DNA from: Pseudomonadales bacterium
GTDB lineage: Bacteria > Pseudomonadota > Gammaproteobacteria > Pseudomonadales > Halieaceae
DNA length: 64,000 nucleotides
Assembly: GCA_024234815.1 (NCBI GenBank)
Contig: JACKNO010000002.1
Location: 496,001 to 560,000 of the forward strand
Reading direction: 5' to 3'
The notes under the pieces were generated by a model. It searched no databases. It had not been told where the DNA came from and saw only the letters and a list, made by a program, of their open reading frames with translations. Every line of letters starts with the position of its first letter. The first letter of the stretch is position 1. A program made the position numbers and the translations under genes. Positions 26,329 to 35,853 of this stretch are shown one piece after another.

Positions 26329-27674
26329 CGCTGCACGTGGCTCACGATATAGCGAAACTTACCGGATTTTTCACGGGCGATGGCGTCCACGTATTCCACA
26401 TCTACCAGTACCCCCGCCCCCAGGCGCGCGCGGAATACAGCCCGGATCTCGCTCTCGTTTGCCGGGTCGTACTCGTCATCCCTGACAATCTGCACGGTAA
26501 TCGCCTGCTGGGAGTGCTGGGTAATCTTGAAGGAACTGATTCCGGGTAAGTCCCTGAGTACGTAGATCAGCGCAAGCCCGTGCACGTGGCTGCCATCCTC
26601 GGCGATAACAAAATCCGTTGTACGCCCCTGCAATTCCTCAAGCAGAGGCAGGCCCCTGCCGCACTCGCAGTTGCGACGTGTGAGCGCGCCAACATCGCCT
26701 GTGCGATATCTTACGAAGGGGTAATCCCCCGTGGCGAGATGCGTCACTACGATTTCCCCGGTCTCGCCGTGCGGCAGCACCTGCCCCGCCTCATCAACGA
26801 TTTCCACTATCACGTCTTCCGCGGTGATATGGAAGTTGCCTGCGGGGCACTCGTGGGCGATAAATCCCGCGTCCCTGCCACCATAACCATTGGCGACCCT
26901 GCAACCAAACACGGCCTCGATTTCCTCGCGCTGATAATCGTAGAGACGCTCGGAGGTGACGAAGGCTACCTTTATCCCGATATTGTCGAGAGTGACTCCT
27001 TTGCCCCTGGCGTGCCGGGCGATAAGGTGCAACGAGGACGGGTAGCCGAACAGCATCCGGGGCCGGGTGCGCAGAATTTCAGCGACAAACCGGTCCAGGT
27101 TACGCTCGGACATCTCGAATGCAGGCAACAACGATGTCCGAAACAGGCCATCGCGCAACCTGCGTATCCTGTCCTGGGAGCCGAGTTCTATGGGCGATCC
27201 CCAGACCACGATTTCCGTATCGCCAATATCGACATCCCACCAGCGCGTCGCCCGTCTCTTGGCCGCGACATCGTGGCTTACCCGCTCCTTGCCCAGGAAG
27301 AAAATCAGCGGCTCGCCGCTGGAGCCCCCGGTATTGAACCTTTGCAGGTCAACGGCGCCCTCCGCCTTCAGGGCGTCCGTGTTGGCCCGGATATCGGGCT
27401 TGCCCATCAGGGGGAGTTGCTGCAGCTCGGCAACGGATGCGAGGTCCGCGGGATTGAAGTTCAAGCGTTCAAAAAGAGAGCGGTAGTACGGCACGGTACT
27501 ACCGATCCGCGCCAGGAAATCGCGCAGTCGCCGAACCTGCAGCTCCTGCATCTGTTCAGGTGTATACCACTGGGATTCCTCCATGGCGCGAAACACCTCT
27601 ATGGTGCTGTGCCCCTTGATTCTTTCGTGCAGCGGAAACAATACGTTCGCCGCAATTTGTGTATACAGGCTCAT
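26325..27674 (-). CDS. PaaK/CapK-like AMP-binding (adenylate-forming) protein
   Basis: A 449-aa protein resembling phenylacetate-CoA ligase/CapK: FNTGGSSGEPLIFFLG (phosphate-binding loop), VANGYGGRDAGFIAHEC, GEIVVTHLATGDYPFVRYRTGDVG and a C-terminal VEYVDAIAREKSGKFRYI lid. CapK proteins occur in capsule loci where they may activate an acyl group or amino sugar. ATG 27674 overlaps the preceding stop by 4 nt (ATGA), so I use it instead of 27689. Could supply the CoA-ligase activity missing from the ACP operon (inference). Confidence 0.8.
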   Translation of the reverse strand: MSLYTQIAANVLFPLHERIKGHSTIEVFRAMEESQWYTPEQMQELQVRRLRDFLARIGSTVPYYRSLFERLNFNPADLASVAELQQLPLMGKPDIRANTDALKAEGAVDLQRFNTGGSSGEPLIFFLGKERVSHDVAAKRRATRWWDVDIGDTEIVVWGSPIELGSQDRIRRLRDGLFRTSLLPAFEMSERNLDRFVAEILRTRPRMLFGYPSSLHLIARHARGKGVTLDNIGIKVAFVTSERLYDYQREEIEAVFGCRVANGYGGRDAGFIAHECPAGNFHITAEDVIVEIVDEAGQVLPHGETGEIVVTHLATGDYPFVRYRTGDVGALTRRNCECGRGLPLLEELQGRTTDFVIAEDGSHVHGLALIYVLRDLPGISSFKITQHSQQAITVQIVRDDEYDPANESEIRAVFRARLGAGVLVDVEYVDAIAREKSGKFRYIVSHVQR

Positions 27675-28756
27675 ACCCGCGCCCCGCATTCACCGTACAG
27701 GTTCAACCACTTCAACCGGACCTCGCTCCAGTAGTACTGCGCAACCTCCCGTAAGCCATTGCTGGCAAGTGCCTCGCGCCTGAACTTGTCGCGATGAAGA
27801 TCCAGCACCGCCTGCGCCATCCGCCCAGCGTCATCCGGCGGCACCAGCAGCGCGGTTTCACCGTCGCGCACGATATAGGGCACGCCCCCGACATTGGTCG
27901 ACACTACCGGCAAGCCGCAGGCCATGGCCTCCAGCACCGAGTTCGGCATATTATCCACCCTGGTGGGGTTCAGCATGACATCGGCATTGTGGTAGAGATC
28001 CACTACTTCGGCGCGGCCCAGGCGGCCCAGGAAAACCACGGTATCTCCCAGGCCAAGGGCATCCACCAGGGCCTGCAGCTCTTCCCGTTGGGGGCCGCTG
28101 CCTGCGATCTTGAGCTTCACATCCGAGACGGCTTCGCGCACGATCGCCACCGCGCGAATGGCCGTATCGAGCCCGTAAATGGCCTCCAGGTTGCGGGTTA
28201 TGACAATGGTGAAATGCGCGCGGGCGACGGGCGCCGGTGCCGGGTGAAAGATATCCGGGTCGATGATGTTGGGAATGACCGAGGAAGCCACGCCAAAATC
28301 GCTGAACACCTGTTGCAGGAAACCCGAGGGGACTACCAGGCAGGTGGCCTTCTCCAGGGAAGGCTTCACCCATGCCCCGGAGGCTGCGAGATACTCCCGC
28401 GCGGCGCCCCCACGATAATTGACAATCACCGGCGTTTTCCGCAACCAGCCGAGCCAGATCACCGGCGCCGCATACAACTGCCAGGACCAGCCCGAATTGG
28501 CCATGAGGTGAATGACATCAACGCGCCCCGCCATGCGCCAGACCCGCCACAAATAAGGCACGAGCAAAAAGATGGCGCGCAGCCCTTTTACATGCCGCAC
28601 TATCGCCGGACGGTAAGGTGGGTTGGTCTGCACCAGATCCACCCCGATGTCCTCGTGACCCAGCAGCCCGGCCAGTTGTTGTAACTGCATCGCCATTCCC
28701 CCGTTGGGCGGAGGCAACGGCCCTACCAGGCCGAGTCGCAAGGAGGCGGGCTTCAC
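27671..28756 (-). CDS. Glycosyltransferase family 4
   Basis: A 361-aa GT-B protein with LVGPLPPPNGGMAMQ near the N-terminus and the GT4 acidic signature region NPTRVDNMPNSVLEAMACGLPVVSTNVGG, giving the E-x7-E-like donor site. It makes one sugar linkage of the EPS repeat unit. Overlaps both neighbours by 4 nt. Not one of the three XrtA-specific sugar transferases that I recognise nearby. Confidence 0.9.
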   Translation of the reverse strand: MKPASLRLGLVGPLPPPNGGMAMQLQQLAGLLGHEDIGVDLVQTNPPYRPAIVRHVKGLRAIFLLVPYLWRVWRMAGRVDVIHLMANSGWSWQLYAAPVIWLGWLRKTPVIVNYRGGAAREYLAASGAWVKPSLEKATCLVVPSGFLQQVFSDFGVASSVIPNIIDPDIFHPAPAPVARAHFTIVITRNLEAIYGLDTAIRAVAIVREAVSDVKLKIAGSGPQREELQALVDALGLGDTVVFLGRLGRAEVVDLYHNADVMLNPTRVDNMPNSVLEAMACGLPVVSTNVGGVPYIVRDGETALLVPPDDAGRMAQAVLDLHRDKFRREALASNGLREVAQYYWSEVRLKWLNLYGECGARV

Positions 28757-29952
28757 GCCAGGGCCTCGTATATGTCGCGGTAGCGACCCACACTGTTACG
28801 CCAGTTGCGTTCATTCTCCACGTAGGCGCGGCCGCTGTCGCGCAGCTTGTGCCACTGCTCCCTATCGGCCAGGGCGGCGACCAGCGTTTTGGCCAGATCA
28901 GCTTCAGAACCGGCCCTGAACAGATAGCCGTTGTCGCCGTGGCGTATGAGCTCTTTGTGCCCACCCACATCCGAGGCCAGCACCAGTTTTCCCTGGGCCA
29001 TGGCCTCCAGAGGTTTCAGCGGCGTCACCAGTTCCGTCAGGCGCATGGGAAGTCGCGGGTAGATAAACACGTCGACCAGCCCGTAATAGCCGTGCACCTG
29101 CGCGTGGGGCACCCTGCCAGTGAAAATTACCGCGTCCTCCAGGCCATGGGTGGCAATTCTCTGGCGGATGCTGTCCTCGTCAGGACCGCCACCCACCAGC
29201 AGCAACACCACCTCGGGAACCTGCGCGAGGATGCGCGGCAGCGCGTCGAGCAGCAGCGGCAGGCCTTCGTAGGCGTAGAACGAGCCGATAAAACCCAGCA
29301 CGGTTTTTCCCTGCAGGCCGAGACTGGCGCGCAGGGACTCATCGGGCGCTGAATCCATATTGAAGGCCGAGATATCCACCGCGTTGGGGATGACAGTCAC
29401 CCGGCTTTCAGGGACGCCGCGCTGCACTATGTCCTGGCGCAAGCCCTCGCAGATTGTGGTTACCCGGTCTGCCTGGCGAAATACCCTGGTTTCCAGCGAC
29501 CGGGTCAGGCGATAGCGCAGCCCCCCCTCGGTACTGGTGCCGTGATCCACCGCGGCATCCTCCCAGAAGGCCCGGCATTCGTAGACCACAGGCAGGGCGT
29601 GCTTTCTGGCCGCCCGCAGCGCGGCCAGGCCATTCAGGGCCGGCGAGTGGGCGTGAAGAATGTCGGGCTTTTCCTTTTCTATCACCTGGCCGATACGCTT
29701 CTCCAGGGTGTTGATCACATGCAACTGGTTGAAGATGGGAAGTTTGCCGGTCAAGGAACCGCTGTCGATCGTCCGGTAGAAGTGCAGTCCGTCGACATCC
29801 TCCTCCGGGGCGCTCACCTCACCCTGCTTCAGGCCGGTCACGTGACAGGTGTCCCAGCCCAGGGCGGCCTGCTCGCGCAGTATATTGCGCGTGCGAAACG
29901 TGTAACCGCTGTGCAGCGGGATGGAGTGATCCAGGATGTGCAATATTTTCAT
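28753..29952 (-). CDS. XrtA-associated glycosyltransferase (stp3/Daro_2409 family)
   Basis: A 399-aa GT-B glycosyltransferase whose start MKILHILDHSIPLHSGYTF is diagnostic for TIGR04063. It has IPNAVDISAF, FIGSFYAYEGLPLLLDALP and a C-terminal YPRLPMRLTELVTPLKPLEAMAQGK donor-binding region. It is found next to the amidotransferase (29959) in XrtA loci. Sugar unknown. Confidence 0.9.
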   Translation of the reverse strand: MKILHILDHSIPLHSGYTFRTRNILREQAALGWDTCHVTGLKQGEVSAPEEDVDGLHFYRTIDSGSLTGKLPIFNQLHVINTLEKRIGQVIEKEKPDILHAHSPALNGLAALRAARKHALPVVYECRAFWEDAAVDHGTSTEGGLRYRLTRSLETRVFRQADRVTTICEGLRQDIVQRGVPESRVTVIPNAVDISAFNMDSAPDESLRASLGLQGKTVLGFIGSFYAYEGLPLLLDALPRILAQVPEVVLLLVGGGPDEDSIRQRIATHGLEDAVIFTGRVPHAQVHGYYGLVDVFIYPRLPMRLTELVTPLKPLEAMAQGKLVLASDVGGHKELIRHGDNGYLFRAGSEADLAKTLVAALADREQWHKLRDSGRAYVENERNWRNSVGRYRDIYEALA

Positions 29953-29958
29953 ACCGGA

Positions 29959-31860
29959 TCAACCCACACTGAAGGCGTCGTCGGCCGTCGCCGCCTGGAA
30001 CATCAACAGCGACCAAAGGGGCGCACTGTATTCCCGCAAGCCGCTCTGGTGGTCGTTCACCAGGGTCTCGAGGTAGTCGTGATTGAATATGCCGGTCTGC
30101 GCCAGCCCGCCTTCGAGCACCGATTCGCGCAGGCGCTGCTTGAGCGGGCCGCGGAACCATTTGCCAAGCGGCACACCGAAACCCATTTTGGGGCGGTACA
30201 GTACGTCCCGGGGAAGATGCGGCTCCAGGGATTTCTTCAGCAGGTATTTGCCTTCCTGGCCACGCAATTTCATATCCACCGGCAAGCCCGATACCCATTC
30301 CATGAGCTTGTGGTCGAGCAGGGGCACGCGCACTTCCAGCGAATGCGCCATGCTGGCCCGGTCGACCTTGGTGAGGATATCCCCCACCATGTAGGTCTTC
30401 ATGTCCAGGTACTGGATCAATGACAGGGGGTCGTCGGTGGGACTGCGGTCCGCGTAGTGATTAAAGGTCTCGACCGCGCGATAGCCCTGCAGCTGACTGT
30501 GCATTGCGTCGCTGAACATGGCCTGGCGCTGGGCCTCTGAAGTCAGTGACACCGAGTGCATGTATGCTTCCACCGAGTTGCGGGCCAGCGACTCGAAAGT
30601 GGTTTTTGCCCGGAACATGCGCGGCGCCCAGTCCAGCTTTGGATAGAGCCGACCCAGGGCGCCAAATACCGGTTGGCGGATACCCAGCGGCAGCATCGAA
30701 CGCAGCCGCTCCTCGTGCATATGCCAGCGATAGCGGCGATAGCCCGCGAAATTCTCGTCACCGCCATCACCGGACAGGGCCACGGTTACCCGTTCCCGCG
30801 CCAGCTGACACACCCGATAGGTGGGTATGGCGGAACTGTCGGCATAGGGTTCGTCATAGAGCCAGGCGAGCTTGTCCAGCAGATCGAAATTATCGCTGGT
30901 AACCGTGCGCTCCAGATGGTTGGTCCGATAGCGTTCCGCCACCTGGCGGGCAAACCGGGTTTCATCAAACTGTTGCACGTCAAAGCCGATCGCACAGGTA
31001 TTGACCGGGTCGCTCTGCAATTGCGCCATCATCGCGACCACCGCGCTGGAGTCGACGCCGCCCGAAAGAAAGGCGCCCAGTGGCACTTCGGCCACCATGC
31101 GAATATCCACCGCCTCGCGCATACGGGCGAGTAACTCGTCGCACATGTCCCGCTCGCTGCCCACCTGCACCTGCCGGAAGGGGACGTCCCAGTACTCTTG
31201 TTGCGGGGGAATCGGTTTCCCGCGCGTGAACAACTGGGTGTGACCGGGTCGCAACTTGTAGACATCGCGATAAATTGTCTTGGGTTCGGGGATGTAGCCG
31301 AGTGCGAAGTAGTCCTCAACCGCCTGCGGCTCCAGTGCCCGCGACAGTCGCGGATGGGCTTTCAGGACTTTCAGTTCGGAGCCGAAAATCAGGGTGCCGC
31401 CATCCAGTATCGAAAAGAACAGCGGCTTGATGCCAAGCCTGTCGCGGGCGAGAAACAGGCATTGCCGGCGCCGGTCGTACAGGCCGAACGCGAACATGCC
31501 CCGGAAGCGTTCGACGCAGGCTTCCCCCCACTCCTGCCAGGCGTAGAGTATGACCTCCGTGTCGCAGTGGGTGCGAAACTGGTAACCCAGTTGCCGCAAC
31601 TCAGTGGTCAATTCACCGAAATTATATATCTCACCGTTGTAGACAACGCAGACATTGCCGTCGGCACTGTGCATGGGCTGCTGGCCGGAGGACAGGTCGA
31701 TAATGGAAAGGCGCCGATGCGCGAGCGCGACCCCCGGCTCAAGAAAATCACCGCCTTCATCCGGCCCCCGGTGGAACTGCGCCTGGTTCATGCGCCCCAG
31801 CAAATCCCGATCGAAGCTAGCCTGCCCCGACAGGTCAAAAAGTCCCGCTATACCGCACAT
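29959..31860 (-). CDS. Exosortase A system-associated amidotransferase 1 (asparagine synthetase family)
   Basis: A 633-aa protein starting MCGIAGLFDLSGQ: Cys2 is the glutamine amidotransferase nucleophile. The second half has the ATP loop FLSGGVDSSAVVAMM (around residue 265), ALSGDGGDENFAGYRRY and MGFGVPLGKW. Matches TIGR03108. Such enzymes transfer glutamine nitrogen to a carboxyl; in EPS loci a uronate is a reasonable acceptor, consistent with the UDP-sugar dehydrogenase at 49481 (inference). Confidence 0.92.
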   Translation of the reverse strand: MCGIAGLFDLSGQASFDRDLLGRMNQAQFHRGPDEGGDFLEPGVALAHRRLSIIDLSSGQQPMHSADGNVCVVYNGEIYNFGELTTELRQLGYQFRTHCDTEVILYAWQEWGEACVERFRGMFAFGLYDRRRQCLFLARDRLGIKPLFFSILDGGTLIFGSELKVLKAHPRLSRALEPQAVEDYFALGYIPEPKTIYRDVYKLRPGHTQLFTRGKPIPPQQEYWDVPFRQVQVGSERDMCDELLARMREAVDIRMVAEVPLGAFLSGGVDSSAVVAMMAQLQSDPVNTCAIGFDVQQFDETRFARQVAERYRTNHLERTVTSDNFDLLDKLAWLYDEPYADSSAIPTYRVCQLARERVTVALSGDGGDENFAGYRRYRWHMHEERLRSMLPLGIRQPVFGALGRLYPKLDWAPRMFRAKTTFESLARNSVEAYMHSVSLTSEAQRQAMFSDAMHSQLQGYRAVETFNHYADRSPTDDPLSLIQYLDMKTYMVGDILTKVDRASMAHSLEVRVPLLDHKLMEWVSGLPVDMKLRGQEGKYLLKKSLEPHLPRDVLYRPKMGFGVPLGKWFRGPLKQRLRESVLEGGLAQTGIFNHDYLETLVNDHQSGLREYSAPLWSLLMFQAATADDAFSVG

Positions 31861-31863
31861 AAT

Positions 31864-33060
31864 CTATCCAGCATTCTGTGTATTTGTTTTGACGCCTGGC
31901 CGCACCGCCCGGGCCTGCAAAAGTTCGTCGTATACACCCAGGTAGGCGTCAACGGTGCGGTTCCAGTCAAAGCGCTCGCAGACCCGCTGCCTTGCGGTTG
32001 CCCCCTGGCGCTGCCGCGCAAGGTCATCAACCAGCAGTGCCTTGAGGGCGGCGGCGAGCACCGCCGGGCTCCCTACCGGCACCAGGCGCCCGTTGACACC
32101 ATCGGCCACGAGTTCGACGTTGCCACCCACCGCGGTCGCTATCACCGGCAGCCCTGACGCCATGGCCTCCAGCACCGTATTGGATATACCCTCTCCCAGC
32201 GAAGGCAATACAAACAGGTCCATTTTCGCCAGCAATTCGGGGATATCCCTGCGATCTCCCGGCAGCCAGGTCATATCCTGCAAACCCAGTAGATCCACCA
32301 GGTCCACCAGGGAATGTCGAATCGGGCCGTCACCGACAATAAGTATCCGCACCCGCTGGAACAGATCGGGCGCGATACGGCGCAGTTCCGCAACCGCGCG
32401 CAGCAGGCTCTGCTGATCCTTAACCGGTGTCATTCGTCCCACCGTGCCCACAACCAGAATGTCATCGCGTTCACGCCAGGAGGCTGGCAGCAGATCGGGT
32501 GAGCCCACGGTTTGCGGACAAAAGCGCTGGTGGTCGACGCCATTATAAATCTGCCGGACCCTCAGGGGCGCCACCTGCACCGATTCAACCAGCCACCGCT
32601 CAAGGTCCCTGCTGACCGCAATATAGCGGTGGATAAACCTTCGCATGAAGCGCCTGAAGGCCAGGTACTTCCAGTTGGTGCCATCGAGATCATTGACCTC
32701 CCGGCCGTGTTCTCCGTGCACCCGGATGACACCGGGCAGGCCGACGCTCAGCAGCTGGGTTTCCAGGGCAGCCAGGTTTCGACTGTGGATGATATCCGGG
32801 CGCAATTCCCTGAACAGGCGCCACAGGCGCCAGAAAAAACGCCAATCGTGCCCTTCGCGTTTGTGGAGCTGTATTACCCTGACGTTATGGGCGACGATCC
32901 GTCCGGCAAAGTCATCGGCGGTTGTGATGCAGATGATGACATGGCGAAAGCGGTCCGGGGGCGTCCGGTTGATAATATTGACCAGGCCGTTCTCGAGTCC
33001 GCCGGTGGAGAGAGCGTATATCACATGCGCTATTAGCGGCGGTTGGTACTCAGCCATCAT
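31864..33060 (-). CDS. XrtA-associated sugar transferase (stp2)
   Basis: A 398-aa GT4-type protein with LIAHVIYALSTGGLENGLVNI, the TIGR03088 signature, and FVLPSLGEGISNTVLEAMASGLPVIATAVGG at the nucleotide-sugar site. It overlaps the exosortase gene by 4 nt and is followed 3 bp later by the amidotransferase gene. Tandem ATG codons (33060, 33057) make the start ambiguous by one residue. Confidence 0.92.
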   Translation of the reverse strand: MMAEYQPPLIAHVIYALSTGGLENGLVNIINRTPPDRFRHVIICITTADDFAGRIVAHNVRVIQLHKREGHDWRFFWRLWRLFRELRPDIIHSRNLAALETQLLSVGLPGVIRVHGEHGREVNDLDGTNWKYLAFRRFMRRFIHRYIAVSRDLERWLVESVQVAPLRVRQIYNGVDHQRFCPQTVGSPDLLPASWRERDDILVVGTVGRMTPVKDQQSLLRAVAELRRIAPDLFQRVRILIVGDGPIRHSLVDLVDLLGLQDMTWLPGDRRDIPELLAKMDLFVLPSLGEGISNTVLEAMASGLPVIATAVGGNVELVADGVNGRLVPVGSPAVLAAALKALLVDDLARQRQGATARQRVCERFDWNRTVDAYLGVYDELLQARAVRPGVKTNTQNAG

Positions 33061-34619
33061 CGGACTCCGACCCCCGCCGGGGTCAATGCTGCATCCAGCT
33101 CCGCACCATACTGATCCAGGAACGCCTGCAAAACAGCCTGTGAGGCCTGAACCGAATCCGGCATCGCCACAGCCAGCACGACCCGGGAAGAAGCGTCCAC
33201 TCCCGTTTTCAGACGCAGCCAGGCCTGTATAAATTTCGCGAGGTAGTCGCTGGACGTATCGACGTCACCAATGCGGTACCAGGACCATGCGAGGATCGGG
33301 CCCGCCGGATCAAACACCTCAGCCTGGTCGACCAGCAGCATTCTACCCTTGAACTGAATCTCGACGCGGTCGAGGCCCATCTCTCTGGCCGTTGTCTTTG
33401 GACGCGCGAACCGCATGCTGCTTCCCACAACCTCGCCGCCCTCAAGCGAACCGTCATCGTACTGAAGATAAAGGCCCACGATGTTTCCATCTACAGAATA
33501 GTAGGCGCTGCTCTGTCCCACCACCATTGCGGCAGGACGCCATTCCCATGCCGGTTCAGCTGTCGCGCCCGTGGCGCCGGCTGCCCCCAGTTGCGCGAGC
33601 CGTGGCGTCGCAACGTCGGCGCCGTCAGCAACCGGGCCGGCCGCGGTTAACAGCAATAGTGCCGCGGGCACCGCCAACACAAGCAGGGCGACCACCGCCA
33701 GGGCAGGCAAGCCGATAGACGGACCGCGTGACGGCGGCTCGGAAATGGGCGCGGGAGCAGCTGGAGTGTCGTGGTCTTCCCGAAACATCGCGCCCACCCA
33801 GAACAGCAGGAACATGACAAGTCCGAAAAAGACCCAGCCGTAGATCAGGTGATCGACACCGGTGGCAATCTTCATATCGCTCCAGTGCCCCAACATGACG
33901 ATGATGTAGGCGCGGATCGTATTGGCGATGACAGGAACCACCAGCGAGGCCAGCACGAAAGCCACGCGCCGCCAGCGGGTGCGGTAGGTCAGGTAGGCGT
34001 ACAGAACACCCAGGGTGAACGAGGCGATGATATAGCGAACACCGCTACAGGCTTCCACCACGGACCAGGTACCTGACGGCAGGGAGAAGTACATCCCTTC
34101 GCGGTAAACGGGAACGCCGGTTTGCTGCACCAGCCACACAGTAGTCGTGGCAGTGAACTCCATCATGGGCTGAACCAGCGAGTCCCCCATGGGTACAGCG
34201 AGAAAGAGGAACAACAGCGGAAAAGCGAGGGCTCGTGCCAACTGATGTCCGAGAATCGCCCACACACCGAGAACCAGCATGGCAACCAGGGCCAGTTGCT
34301 GCACGACCAAAACATCCACCGTCCATGCCACCAGCCATACCAGGCCGGGCACAAGCAGCAGCACCGCCACCCAGGGCGCGGGACGGGGTTTGAGGGCGGC
34401 AAGCTCCTGGCGCTCGCGCCAGATCAACCACAGCGAGATGGGTAGTATGAGGAAACCATGGGCGAAGGTTTCAGAGCGCAACCAGATAGACACCATTGAC
34501 CAGGCGGTCTGGTGAAACAACACCAGCAGGGCGATGCCAAACAGACCCGCCGCCCAGGCGCCAGCGACCAGTGAAGGCCCCTCCGGGTACCGCCGCTCAG
34601 CTATTGCCGGCACTGGCAC
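33057..34619 (-). CDS. xrtA: Exosortase A fused to EpsI domain
   Basis: A 520-aa protein. Residues 1-280 are eight or so membrane helices with the exosortase active site: C191 in EACSGVRYI, R236 in IANTIRAYII and H257 in GVDHLIYGW. Residues about 300-520 are a periplasmic EpsI-like domain (YYSVDGNIVGLYLQYDD). Exosortase is proposed to cleave PEP-CTERM proteins at the inner membrane and pass them to the surface. EpsI is encoded separately in other systems. It overlaps the sugar-transferase genes on both sides (23 nt and 4 nt). A substrate is present at the window edge. Confidence 0.95.
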   Translation of the reverse strand: MPVPAIAERRYPEGPSLVAGAWAAGLFGIALLVLFHQTAWSMVSIWLRSETFAHGFLILPISLWLIWRERQELAALKPRPAPWVAVLLLVPGLVWLVAWTVDVLVVQQLALVAMLVLGVWAILGHQLARALAFPLLFLFLAVPMGDSLVQPMMEFTATTTVWLVQQTGVPVYREGMYFSLPSGTWSVVEACSGVRYIIASFTLGVLYAYLTYRTRWRRVAFVLASLVVPVIANTIRAYIIVMLGHWSDMKIATGVDHLIYGWVFFGLVMFLLFWVGAMFREDHDTPAAPAPISEPPSRGPSIGLPALAVVALLVLAVPAALLLLTAAGPVADGADVATPRLAQLGAAGATGATAEPAWEWRPAAMVVGQSSAYYSVDGNIVGLYLQYDDGSLEGGEVVGSSMRFARPKTTAREMGLDRVEIQFKGRMLLVDQAEVFDPAGPILAWSWYRIGDVDTSSDYLAKFIQAWLRLKTGVDASSRVVLAVAMPDSVQASQAVLQAFLDQYGAELDAALTPAGVGVR

Positions 34620-35853
34620 TCTCTCCCATGACAGGGGCGCCGCTACCGCCCAACAGGTAAACGACTTCCGGCAGGTTATTATCCCAATCGAAATGTTGCG
34701 TGATCAGTTCGCGGGCTTGCTGTCCCAGACGCGGATGAAGCCCGCTCTGTATCTGTTGCAGGCATTCGCAGTACTGCTCGGCGGTGTCAGCCACCAGGAC
34801 ATGCGTCCCATGCTCGGCGGCAATGCCCTCAAGGCCCTTGGCGCTGACCAGCACAGGCTTCTCCATCGCCATTGCCTCCAGCACCTTGTTCTGCACTCCC
34901 CTGGCGATGCGCATGGGCGCAACAGCCGCCAGCGCGTACTGCAAATATGGCCGGACATCCTCGACTCGCCCGGTGACAGTCACTCCGGGCAAGTTAGCCA
35001 ACTGGGTAACAGCCCCGGTCGGACTGCTGCCGACAATGTAGAAATGCAGGGACGCGTCGCTCTGCCGCATGCGCGGGAAAATGTCCCGTGCAAACCAGGT
35101 CACCGCATCAACATTGGGCCAGTAGTCCATGGCTCCGGTAAACACCACCGCTTTTTCTCCTGCGCGGTAAGGGGCAGGCAGGGCGGGATCAGGAGCGAAA
35201 TAAGCCCGGTTGACACCATTATTGTAAAAACCCAGCTTATGGGCGGATTCGGGCGCCAGTTCCCTGAACATGGCGGCCTCGGCGGAGGAGACGAACAGGC
35301 CCGCGTCGAACAGGCGCGCCACTTCCCGCTCGAACTCCAGTAGCAGCCTGCCCTCCCGACGGTATAACCAGCTCATGGGCCACTTTTTCTGCGTGGCATA
35401 CTGTTGCCACTTGTCTGAATCCACATCCACGAAATCGATAACCTTGTAGCGGAACCCCATGCCGGGATCGAGCGCGTATTGCGCCATCGCGGCGGAGAAT
35501 ACCAGCAGGTGTGAGATTTCGTGCTGCGCTACCTGCTCTCGAATCCAGGCGTGCATTCGCGGGTTGTTGTAGTAAGGCAGGGACAACACTTTGCCCGTCG
35601 CCAGCCCACTTAAACTGCGGACGCGGGCGGCCCCTGGTTTCAGGTCCAGGAAAAGACTGTCCACGCAGAACTTTTTGACCTCGGGCACCCAGGGCCAATC
35701 CAGGGGGTCGTCCACGAAGGTGGCCAGGTGAATATCGAAATGCTGGCTAAGATGATGCAGCAGGTGGAAAGAACGAATTTTATCGCCCTTGTTTGGCGGA
35801 TAGGGAATACGGTGGCACAAAAACAGCAGGGGCGTTTTCTTCACTGTTTTCAC
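34597..35853 (-). CDS. XrtA-associated sugar transferase (stp1)
   Basis: A 418-aa GT4-type protein with the TIGR03087 start LLFLCHRIPYPPNKGDKIRS and a C-terminal donor region PMRIARGVQNKVLEAMAMEKPVLV. Acts in the cytoplasm on lipid-linked sugars. It overlaps xrtA by 23 nt and the FemAB-like gene by 4 nt. Confidence 0.92.
   Translation of the reverse strand: MKTVKKTPLLFLCHRIPYPPNKGDKIRSFHLLHHLSQHFDIHLATFVDDPLDWPWVPEVKKFCVDSLFLDLKPGAARVRSLSGLATGKVLSLPYYNNPRMHAWIREQVAQHEISHLLVFSAAMAQYALDPGMGFRYKVIDFVDVDSDKWQQYATQKKWPMSWLYRREGRLLLEFEREVARLFDAGLFVSSAEAAMFRELAPESAHKLGFYNNGVNRAYFAPDPALPAPYRAGEKAVVFTGAMDYWPNVDAVTWFARDIFPRMRQSDASLHFYIVGSSPTGAVTQLANLPGVTVTGRVEDVRPYLQYALAAVAPMRIARGVQNKVLEAMAMEKPVLVSAKGLEGIAAEHGTHVLVADTAEQYCECLQQIQSGLHPRLGQQARELITQHFDWDNNLPEVVYLLGGSGAPVMGESASAGNS

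Noticed and set aside
26580..27734. 384-aa plus-strand frame
   Set aside because: Antisense to the CapK-like gene, with no domain and a Cys/Arg-rich composition.
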